Shown here one piece after another: positions 1 to 5,868 of a DNA stretch of 20,878 nt. Each line of letters begins with the position of its first letter. Within the stretch, counting starts at the first letter, position 1. A model generated the notes under the pieces. That model saw nothing but the letters and a program-made list of their open reading frames with translations, was not told where the DNA came from and did no database searches. The DNA is from Anaerolineales bacterium UBA4823 (GTDB lineage: Bacteria; Chloroflexota; Anaerolineae; Anaerolineales; UBA4823): contig DHFN01000175.1 of NCBI GenBank assembly GCA_002402275.1, positions 1 through 20,878 on the forward strand, in the 5' to 3' direction. The position numbers were made by a program, and so were the translations under genes.

Positions 1-31
1 CCGCCGCCTTCGACCACTCGGCCACGCTTCC
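1..31 (-). tRNA. tRNA-Ser, 5' part only (cut by window edge)
   Basis: Read on the minus strand, the first 31 bases give a tRNA 5' end: acceptor strand GGAAGCG, then U8-G9, a GCC...GGC D-stem and the D-loop GAGTGGTCGAA, continuing into GGCGG. The TGGCCGAGTGGTCGAAGGC block is typical of bacterial serine tRNAs (class II, long variable arm). The anticodon, variable arm and 3' half lie beyond the left edge, so isoacceptor and integrity cannot be judged. The integrase gene on its 5' side runs into it, which suggests that this tRNA is the integration target. It could also be a tRNA fragment left at an attachment site. Confidence 0.72.
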
Positions 32-1127
32 GCATAGGTCCAACCAATTTTATTGCAAGCTCTTGTAGTTTTTTCTTGTCAGAGTCTTTTTGTTCTACTT
101 TTGTACAAGTGTCCAAAAAGTGTCCACCTTTATGACCCACCACAACATCCATGACTGAGACTGCCGCCTTCTTGCTCTCGGGAGCCGAATGGGCATAGCG
201 GGATGTCATGATTATAGTCGAATGCCCCAACAACTCCATCACAGTCTTTAAATCGACCCCGGCCTTGACCAGATTAGAGGCAAATGTATGCCTAAGGTCA
301 TGAAATCTGGCATGGGCTATCCCCGACCTCTTGAGGGCGTTAAGCCAGGCGTTCCTGAACACAGTCACCGGCCCCTTGGTCTTGTAGTAGATGAAGACGA
401 ACTCGGAAACCGCTTTACCTCTAAGGGCAGCAAACATTGAAAACAGGGTGTCGTTTATCGGGATTTTCCTGACCTTGCCGTTCTTGCTGTGCAGCACCGT
501 TATCACCCTTTGAGCCAAGTCTACCTGGGGCCACTTGAGGGAAAGTATCTCGTTAAGCCTCATCCCCGTATGAAGGGCGGTCAGCACTATGGGCCTCGAA
601 TACTTCTCGGTGCAGGCATCCAGCAGCTTGCTGATTTCCTCGGCGGTCAGCACCCTCTCGGGTATGTTCTCCTCCCTGAGAAGTTTCACGCCCTTCATGG
701 GGTTGGTGGAGGCTTTCTCCCAGAGCATGGCCATGTTGTACATATGCTTCAACAGGGCAATCTCCCTGTTGACCGTGGCCGGCTTGACCCTTTCCAGGCG
801 TTGCCGCTTGTAGCCCTCTATCAGGTGCGGGGTGATGTCGGAAAGCTGCCTCTTGCCAAAGAACGGTAGCAGGTTGCTCAACAGGGTGACGTCCCTGTCC
901 CAGGACCTCTTGTTGGCCCTGGAATGCTCCATGTAGGCCTTGGAGAACTCGGCAAAGGTCTCGCGACCCTGCCTGGCCATCTTGTACCTCCCCTGGACTA
1001 TCTCGGACAGCCTGACCGCCAGGGCTTGCTCGGCCATCCGCTTGTTGGGGCCGATGACCTCCCTTATCCTCCTACCCTTGACGCGGTAGTCGATAAGGTA
1101 CTTGCCGTTTTTGAACACTACTCCCAT
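1..1127 (-). CDS. int: Tyrosine recombinase / site-specific integrase (3' end beyond window)
   Basis: Tyrosine-family integrase that would integrate and excise the element. The frame starts at ATG 1127, behind a strong GAGGAGGT ribosome site, and encodes at least 375 residues. An N-terminal arm-type region is followed by a SAM-like core-binding domain (about 55-145) and a catalytic domain. Its residues are visible: R190 in HTGMR, K215, the box HDLRH (H276, R279, H280), H302 in LLGHS and the nucleophile Y311 in SRYAHS. After the catalytic domain the frame continues through a Lys/Gln-rich tail and straight through the tRNA-Ser 5' end (about the last 11 codons in the window) with no stop, so its true end is unseen. 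Readthrough into a tRNA is common for integrases whose attachment site overlaps the gene end. Function is confident; the length is not. Confidence 0.93.
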   Translation of the reverse strand, partial: MGVVFKNGKYLIDYRVKGRRIREVIGPNKRMAEQALAVRLSEIVQGRYKMARQGRETFAEFSKAYMEHSRANKRSWDRDVTLLSNLLPFFGKRQLSDITPHLIEGYKRQRLERVKPATVNREIALLKHMYNMAMLWEKASTNPMKGVKLLREENIPERVLTAEEISKLLDACTEKYSRPIVLTALHTGMRLNEILSLKWPQVDLAQRVITVLHSKNGKVRKIPINDTLFSMFAALRGKAVSEFVFIYYKTKGPVTVFRNAWLNALKRSGIAHARFHDLRHTFASNLVKAGVDLKTVMELLGHSTIIMTSRYAHSAPESKKAAVSVMDVVVGHKGGHFLDTCTKVEQKDSDKKKLQELAIKLVGPMRKRGRVVEGG

Positions 1128-1138
1128 GGTACCTCCTC

Positions 1139-1167
1139 ATTTTAGCATAATGGTTTTTGATTGTCAA
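1139..1167 (-). promoter_or_regulatory. Near-consensus sigma70-type promoter of the integrase
   Basis: On the minus strand TTGACA (1167-1162) is separated by 17 bases from TAAAAT (1144-1139). The -10 box abuts the ribosome site GAGGAGG, so a start point about 7 bases downstream would leave a leader of only a few bases and cut into the Shine-Dalgarno sequence. Either the real start is slightly different or this mRNA is nearly leaderless. Confidence 0.6.
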
Positions 1168-1212
1168 TTTTATCTTTTTGATGAAATCGTTGTGACCCTG
1201 TAGGCCTTCAAC

Positions 1213-1422
1213 CTATATGCCCGGCCCTTCAGGTTGCACTTTGTGCGCTTCAATCCAGGCCAGGATATCCTTGGAATCAAACAAGGTCCTACTGCCAATC
1301 TTTACAAAGGGTATCTTTTTCTGGCTTACCCACGAATAGATGGTGAACACCGACAAGCCCGTCATTTCGGTCACATCCCGAACGCTGAGCAACTGAATTA
1401 CCTTTTTATTTTCCTTTTGCAT
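1213..1422 (-). CDS. Excisionase-like helix-turn-helix protein
   Basis: A 69-residue protein with a MerR/excisionase-type (HTH_17-like) winged helix: LLSVRDVTEMTGLSVFTIYSWV forms the helix-turn-helix, followed by KIPFVKIGSRTLFDSKDILAWIEAHK, the usual strand-wing-helix end. Such proteins bind DNA bends beside attachment sites and steer the integrase toward excision, or act as small regulators. A ribosome site AAAGGTG lies 5 bases before ATG 1422. It is 85 bases upstream of the integrase and 53 bases downstream of the replication gene. This position between rep and int fits an excisionase, but a plain transcriptional regulator cannot be excluded. Confidence 0.8.
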   Translation of the reverse strand: MQKENKKVIQLLSVRDVTEMTGLSVFTIYSWVSQKKIPFVKIGSRTLFDSKDILAWIEAHKVQPEGPGI

Positions 1423-1475
1423 AAAACACCTTTAAATACTTTTTTGATAAGCAATAATAACCATCATTAATTAGT

Positions 1476-2429
1476 TTAAATATCAGCCGTTTCAGGGAAC
1501 CAATCGAATCCCTTTTGTAAACCCTGTAAAACCTCCTTTCTTAATAATTCCAAACTAACGTTAGCCTCCATATCAATATTCTTTAATGATTTAGTCACAT
1601 CCTGACAAAACCTATACACCTGCTTAGAATCAAAACCATAGGACTTCAGCAACACCCTGACCAAATCCATACTCCCGGCCTTTTGATAAAAGCAAACCAT
1701 TCCAAGAGCCATCACCATGTTATGCAACGCATGGTAATCTCCTGGAGAACTAACGGACTTAGAAACCATTCCCTCAATGTCGCTGATAGAAGTACAGGCT
1801 TCGGGCAATGATGAAAGACTAAATAAACGGGATAGTTTGGTTTCATAATAACCAGGAAGGGAATCGAATATCGCCATTAACTCCCCAAACGTCGATATCC
1901 CCAGTTCTCTCCTGACTTTCATCCCCCTCATCAACCTTAACTCATACCTAATAAGGTTATCGGGCAGACCCTCTGTCTTGTAGCCTTTTTTACTCATCTC
2001 CTCCCTCTTGTCATATATGAACAGACCCCATAAGGTATTTTTCAAACCATACGTCGTAGGATAGTGCTGAATGCCCAATCTAGCAAAAGAGATGGTTTCA
2101 TACAACGGACGGTACTCGTAGAACTTCCTCGGGGCAACAATATCCCTGAACAAATCACACCGATACACGGCCGCCCGATTCAAATCCACGGCGAACCCAA
2201 GGGCCTCAAATAAAGCGCCCTTCAAGATATCGACCACTGACTGAACATCACTGCCTTTAACGGAAGGCAGATTGGGGCCCCCCCTACTCATTAAGGACGA
2301 CAAGCTAAAGGACAATATGTAGAACCCATTTCTGTTACGCCTTAACTTGAACAATGGACGAATAACGGGCAACTTGGCAATGTCCTTCAAGCCTTCATCG
2401 AATAAAGAAAGGACTACGGTATCTAGCAT
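1476..2429 (-). CDS. Probable rolling-circle replication protein, phage/plasmid II/X family-like
   Basis: A 317-residue protein resembling the II/X family of filamentous-phage and plasmid replication initiators (gpII, RstA-type). Visible family-like signatures are the opening MLDTVVLSL, the strand AAVYRCDL (about 87-93), a YDKREEM block (139-145) and NLIRYELRLM (159-167). In the family these frame a nicking domain that cuts one strand of the origin through a tyrosine. Several tyrosines are present and I cannot tell which would be catalytic. The C-terminal third is helical and unrecognised. It starts at ATG 2429 with only a weak GGGG ribosome site. It sits beside an integrase and excisionase and next to a strand-biased hairpin region, so it may replicate the excised element. 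The assignment rests on remembered family patterns. Confidence 0.58.
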   Translation of the reverse strand: MLDTVVLSLFDEGLKDIAKLPVIRPLFKLRRNRNGFYILSFSLSSLMSRGGPNLPSVKGSDVQSVVDILKGALFEALGFAVDLNRAAVYRCDLFRDIVAPRKFYEYRPLYETISFARLGIQHYPTTYGLKNTLWGLFIYDKREEMSKKGYKTEGLPDNLIRYELRLMRGMKVRRELGISTFGELMAIFDSLPGYYETKLSRLFSLSSLPEACTSISDIEGMVSKSVSSPGDYHALHNMVMALGMVCFYQKAGSMDLVRVLLKSYGFDSKQVYRFCQDVTKSLKNIDMEANVSLELLRKEVLQGLQKGFDWFPETADI

Positions 2430-2701
2430 TTAAAACCCCAATCATTTGAGTTTATAACAATAGGCCATATACTCCCCCCAGCCGTATCATTCTCAAGCTC
2501 TAACTAACACCCACAATACCATCAAGCACACAAACACCTACACGATAACCATCACAGTTTCCATTATACCAAACGACAAAAACATTACCAAAATTAGTAC
2601 AACTTATAACCCACCAATCCGACACAACCCAACCCATTGGATTTCTGATGTTAGGGGGCCCCCCAATCATTGGACTAGGGGGCCTCAACGCTGTCGCCAG
2701 C
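2430..2701. other. Strand-biased non-coding region with hairpin and repeats; candidate replication origin
   Basis: This 272-base gap has no convincing gene. From about 2505 to 2640 the plus strand is nearly devoid of G (about 8 in 140 bases) and rich in A and C. At 2654-2684 is GGGGGCCCCCC, then the dyad CCAATCATTGG, then ACTAGGGGGCC, which can fold into a bulged hairpin. Related sequence CCCCAATCATTTGA lies at 2434-2447 and a degenerate copy (GGGGCCCCCCCTACTCATTA) at 2274-2293 inside the start of the replication gene. Three related copies around a replication gene suggest initiator-binding repeats and a nick-site hairpin. No nick motif can be named. Confidence 0.4.
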
Positions 2702-3505
2702 TCATCTAGCCTGACGCTGCCTTCTGATGCCCAGAATCTTCTTGCACTGTCCCTTCCACTTGATTCTTGACTCCCCGCTCAGTTGCGAATACAACTGCCT
2801 TATGAAGTCATTCTGGTATATGGTGTCCCTGAGCCTCCGCGCCCGCTTCATTGCCTGGGCATCATTCCCCGTGTTCCTCCGGACGCAATTGACGAGCCTG
2901 TCAGCCCTGCCAATCCAGAAGGTGTCGGTGATATAGGGCTTAAGCGTCCGATAAAGCCTTTCGACATGCCTGTCGAGGAATGGCTCGCTTGAGACGCTGG
3001 TTTGAAAACCCCTTCTATGGGCATGTTTCAAGGCGGCAAAGCGCTCCTCGAAGGAGGGGGCGTGGGGCTCCCAGAACTTAAGGACGCCGCTCTTCAACGA
3101 GCCTATGGTGAACCTGAAAAGAATATTCCGACGCCATTTCCAGTATCGCTTGCAGAGGGCCTTAACCACCTCCAACCGGGGTTTAGTGACTATCAGCACC
3201 TTGTTGCCGGCCAGGAGGACGGAATCCATGGCGAAGAAATGATAGACCATGTGGTCCATCTGGATATCGTGGGCCGTGGGGTACATCACGTAGTTGGTCA
3301 TCCTCTTCATGAGCCTTGTTTTATTCCCCTCGACCTTTTCCCTTCGCCAATAGGCCGGCCTCTTGCAGCGCCCGAACCTGAGCGCCATTTCCTTTGCATA
3401 GCAGTATTTGCAGTCGTGGCGGCACCCCTTTAGGGTATTGTAGGACATCTGCGACCATTCCCTGGTGCCGGAGCGGTTCCTGTTGCTAGAACGATGACTA
3501 GGCAT
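2702..3505 (-). CDS. Three-cysteine (radical SAM-like / DUF5131-like) protein, solo copy
   Basis: A 267-residue protein starting at ATG 3505 behind a perfect AAAGGAGG site. Near the N-terminus, GCRHDCKYCYAKEMALRF carries C28, C32 and C35 in the CxxxCxxC arrangement that binds the 4Fe-4S cluster of radical SAM enzymes. The preceding EWSQMSYNTLKGC and following YAKEMA match the layout of DUF5131/Gp37-Gp68 proteins and spore photoproduct lyase-like proteins. Later segments such as VLIVTKPRLEVV and SVSSEPFL look like successive barrel strands. The C-terminus is very basic, suggesting a nucleic acid partner. It is a distant relative of the three-Cys protein at 10848-11591 but stands alone next to the replication gene. 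The substrate is unknown. Confidence 0.7.
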   Translation of the reverse strand: MPSHRSSNRNRSGTREWSQMSYNTLKGCRHDCKYCYAKEMALRFGRCKRPAYWRREKVEGNKTRLMKRMTNYVMYPTAHDIQMDHMVYHFFAMDSVLLAGNKVLIVTKPRLEVVKALCKRYWKWRRNILFRFTIGSLKSGVLKFWEPHAPSFEERFAALKHAHRRGFQTSVSSEPFLDRHVERLYRTLKPYITDTFWIGRADRLVNCVRRNTGNDAQAMKRARRLRDTIYQNDFIRQLYSQLSGESRIKWKGQCKKILGIRRQRQAR

Positions 3506-3531
3506 ATTCTATCCTCCTTTACAATCGTAGA

Positions 3532-3573
3532 CCGGGGCTCGCAACGGATAAGCACTACCCGAACGAGCCCCGG
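3532..3573. repeat. Strong two-part stem-loop between two genes
   Basis: CCGGGGCTCG (3532-3541) pairs perfectly with CGAGCCCCGG (3564-3573). Inside, CGGATA (3545-3550) pairs with TACCCG (3556-3561) using one G-T, leaving an AGCAC loop and a small internal bulge. A T-rich tail follows on the plus strand only. On the minus strand it lies 11 bases after the stop of the 3584-4054 gene and about 26 bases before the 2702-3505 gene. It may act as a terminator, attenuator or processing site between them. A single-strand origin hairpin is another option. Confidence 0.6.
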
Positions 3574-3583
3574 GTTTCTTATT

Positions 3584-4054
3584 TTAGTGGACGTACGGAG
3601 CGATTGCTCTTAACCCTTCAAGGATAAAGTCAACCACTTCCTGGCGCAGAAAGTCATAGCTGGGATATTCTCCAATATCTGCTTCTGCATTTACTGCTCC
3701 TGCATTTTCCTCATACTCCAATATTTTATTAGAATTAGTCCAGATTTCTTCCATTAAGCATTTTTTCTCTCCAAAAGCGTTTTCCCATTCAGTTAGTTTT
3801 TCGCTTACTGCTTTCCGGGCAGAGGAGTTTATCATGTCAGACATTTCCCAAGGATAGCCATCACTTATAGGCAATTCACCCCAAAGGCTTAATCCGTCTA
3901 TGAAGTTCCCAGGCAGACCCTTAAGATGTTCCACCATAAGCATCAGTTCAGTGATGCTGATGTATAATTGTTTTCCTGCGAAAGCTTCCATTGTTAGACT
4001 CCTTGTGTTGTTGTTATTGTGTTTTGTTGCGGCACCCTTTGTCATGTTTTCCAT
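3584..4054 (-). CDS. Hypothetical acidic protein
   Basis: 156 residues, not recognised. The start ATG 4054 has an AAAGGAG site. A second in-frame ATG at 3991 (residue 22, MEAFAGKQ) has its own AAGGAG site, and the residues between are low-complexity (NNNN), so the shorter form of 135 residues is equally plausible. The body is acidic and mostly helical, with several tryptophans and no membrane segment or signal peptide. It is followed by a strong hairpin and preceded by a candidate -10 box, and appears to be its own transcription unit or the first gene before the three-Cys protein. Small acidic accessory proteins on mobile elements include antirestriction and regulatory proteins, but nothing here proves such a role. 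Confidence 0.6.
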   Translation of the reverse strand: MENMTKGAATKHNNNNTRSLTMEAFAGKQLYISITELMLMVEHLKGLPGNFIDGLSLWGELPISDGYPWEMSDMINSSARKAVSEKLTEWENAFGEKKCLMEEIWTNSNKILEYEENAGAVNAEADIGEYPSYDFLRQEVVDFILEGLRAIAPYVH

Positions 4055-4145
4055 GGTTGACTCCTTTGCTGTTTTAAGGTTGTTGGTTGTTTTGTTTGTG
4101 GGGCTGTTTTTCCGTGGAAAACCCCTTCTTCCTGCCGACTGGTTT

Positions 4146-4263
4146 ATTATACAGCTTTTTGTCGTTTACGCTTTTTAATGCCATTCATTCCACATTCATT
4201 TCATATCCAACGCATCCATTATCCCTTGCCTATCAATGCCTTGCCATATATTCATTAATGAAT
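4146..4263 (-). promoter_or_regulatory. Candidate promoter and operator upstream of the 3584-4054 gene
   Basis: The 286-base gap 4055-4340 holds no gene. On the minus strand a perfect -10 TATAAT lies at 4151-4146, with no good -35 at the usual spacing (AAAGCG), which often means activator dependence. About 100 bases upstream of it is the perfect 14-base palindrome ATTCATTAATGAAT (4250-4263), with related TGAAT/ATTCA half-sites repeated at 4180-4205, as expected for a regulator binding site. The rest is AT-rich with no further structure that I see. Confidence 0.4.
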
Positions 4264-4283
4264 AAGAAATGAAATGATGTTTT

Positions 4284-4316
4284 AAATAAAAAAAACACCC
4301 CCGCGAAAGGGGTGCT
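4284..4316 (-). terminator. Rho-independent terminator of the 4341-5171 gene
   Basis: On the minus strand GCACCCC, a loop TTTCGC and GGGGTG form a 6-7 bp GC stem, followed by eight T residues and then ATTTA. It begins about 25 bases after the stop codon at 4341. Confidence 0.85.
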
Positions 4317-4340
4317 TACAAATATTATTTATCAAAGGTT

Positions 4341-5171
4341 TTATTTTTTCTTGCGTTTTTTCCCTACCTCGATTTTATAGCATTTTCCATTCATATCATT
4401 ATCAATAAATACATCTACTCTATTATTCCTCAATATATCATTTATTTTCGATATATATTTCTGAAGAGTATCGATGGACAACTGAACGTTTTTCTTTCCA
4501 CTTTCCCGATATGGCTCATCACACAATACCTCATACTTTAATGGCCGCGGATTACGAACAAAATATGCTAAGATAGTTTTATATCTCCCATCCATAACTA
4601 TTCTTCTATCATATTTATATATCTCATCATCGGGAGTAACGGTCAACTCGCCAATTATCGCCTCGCTTTTTCTATCAACATACCCTACACCGTTCATCGA
4701 TGCCAATAGTTTAACCTTATCACTCTTTTGTTTTTGAAGATTAGCGACGTGCTCTGTGTATTTTCTATCGTTTAATATATATTTACATCTTTTAAATACA
4801 TTGGCAATACTTATCTCATTCCTTTCTTCTTCACTTTTCGCTTCCTTCAGCTTTGCAAGATATTCATTCATTTGTTTGTTATATTCCTCTTCACCTTCGT
4901 CAACAACCGGGTCGCCTGTTGCCTGCTCATCATCCTTGGTAACATAATAACTGCAATAATCGAAGACATCGAATGTCTTTAATTCATTAAGATAATTCAG
5001 AATCGTTATTGTTGGTATATTTGAGTGATGCTTTGGCTTAAAAGAATAACAACTGTATTTGAAATTTGATTGATACAACGTTGCATTATATAATTCATTT
5101 AGCAGCCATAATATCTGGTCAATGTTCTTTATCTCGTTGACCAGTTCATCTTTAGTCTTTATTTCGTTCAT
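4341..5171 (-). CDS. Hypothetical protein with a possible C-terminal winged-helix domain
   Basis: About 276 residues, AT-rich and lysine-rich, not recognised. I chose ATG 5171 because AGGG sits 7 bases before it; ATG 5177 is one base from that AGGG. The N-terminal half is helical, followed by an acidic, glutamate-rich stretch (about 90-125) likely to be coiled coil. The C-terminal 85 residues (KTILAYFVRNPRP... VQLSIDTLQKYISKINDIL ... IEV) have the layout of an OmpR-like or SARP-like winged helix, ending in a KKRKKK tail. That suggests DNA binding, without an N-terminal receiver or sensor domain that I can name. It has its own terminator and lies 126 bases beyond the end of the restriction operon, so it could be a separate regulator. 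Confidence 0.65.
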   Translation of the reverse strand: MNEIKTKDELVNEIKNIDQILWLLNELYNATLYQSNFKYSCYSFKPKHHSNIPTITILNYLNELKTFDVFDYCSYYVTKDDEQATGDPVVDEGEEEYNKQMNEYLAKLKEAKSEEERNEISIANVFKRCKYILNDRKYTEHVANLQKQKSDKVKLLASMNGVGYVDRKSEAIIGELTVTPDDEIYKYDRRIVMDGRYKTILAYFVRNPRPLKYEVLCDEPYRESGKKNVQLSIDTLQKYISKINDILRNNRVDVFIDNDMNGKCYKIEVGKKRKKK

Positions 5172-5277
5172 AAACATACCCTGGAGGCTCGAAACGCTAA
5201 ATGATTTCCCTTTATTATGAACCCACTGCCCTCACTTTGGTCAGGTACTTTGTGATTAGATATATTGCAAAGGTTTT

Positions 5278-5302
5278 TATATATGTGCTGGGGGTGGGGT
5301 AA
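5278..5302 (+). repeat. Dispersed TATATAT/G-run element, copy F
   Basis: TATATATGTGC is followed by TGGGGGTGGGGTAA, ending one base short of the stop codon of the GIY-YIG gene at 5304. It is read here on the plus strand and matches copies at 15939-15984, 16112-16166, 16219-16260, 16293-16354, 18089-18116 and 20264-20290. Its place right at the end of the seven-gene operon marks the operon boundary. Confidence 0.7.
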
Positions 5303-5303
5303 C

Positions 5304-5867
5304 CTAGATGTCCAGCTCCGCATCCAGGCCACAGATGGGCTCATCCGATGTTATAACCAGCTTGGCCCCTATCTTCTCCCCAACCCCGACATGATTGTCG
5401 GCCGGGTACAGCGTGGCGACCTCCGGATGGGCCTTCCTGAGATTCCAGCCCATGGACCCCTCTATGTGTTTTCTTGTCTTGGTGTCAACTGTGGTGGGAG
5501 CAAAATAGATGTCGATTATCCTTAGATGCTCAAGGACCTTCTCTGATATCTTTCCATAAGCCTCGAAAAGTGCCGGCAGCTCCTTGGCCTCCCTGTCGCG
5601 CCAGAAACCCTTCCAAATGAACTCTAGGACGCCCTGCTTTGCCTTCTCCGGGTCGAATATGCCGTAGTTAAGCCCGAGGATGCCAATTAAATGCTCTCGA
5701 TGCCTTTTAGCCAGGCTATTGGTTTCACCGACATATGAGATATAATTGCCCTTGTTTGTGTTCTTAACCCAAAGGTATATACCGGCTGATTTGGCATATT
5801 TGCAGTGGAAAACTAATCGGTCATTCTCGGTAAAACTATACGGGCCGTGAAATGTTAATGTAAGCAT
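5304..5867 (-). CDS. GIY-YIG nuclease-like protein (second of two)
   Basis: A 187-residue protein with a GIY-YIG domain: the first strand AGIYLWVK (about 28-35), the second ISYVGET (43-49), the RHREHL helix (55-60) and a candidate metal-binding glutamate in KHIEGSMGWNLR (about E136). These match the family's GIY, YIG, Arg and Glu positions. Such domains cut one DNA strand per site; standalone ones act in repair, transposition or restriction. The ATG begins one base after the stop of the DUF262 gene, with AGGCAGGA as ribosome site, so it is the last gene of the restriction operon. The C-terminal 40 residues are unrecognised. A role in cutting phage DNA or in processing the modified strand is inferred. 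Confidence 0.82.
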   Translation of the reverse strand: MLTLTFHGPYSFTENDRLVFHCKYAKSAGIYLWVKNTNKGNYISYVGETNSLAKRHREHLIGILGLNYGIFDPEKAKQGVLEFIWKGFWRDREAKELPALFEAYGKISEKVLEHLRIIDIYFAPTTVDTKTRKHIEGSMGWNLRKAHPEVATLYPADNHVGVGEKIGAKLVITSDEPICGLDAELDI

Positions 5868-5868
5868 C

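Noticed and set aside
489..1145. Plus-strand open frames over the integrase
   Set aside because: They mirror the GC-rich codon use of the integrase, whose catalytic residues are intact on the minus strand.
2500..2688. Minus-strand 62-codon frame with a Trp/Val/Gly-rich translation
   Set aside because: It follows from the C-depleted strand of the putative origin, has no ribosome site and an improbable composition.
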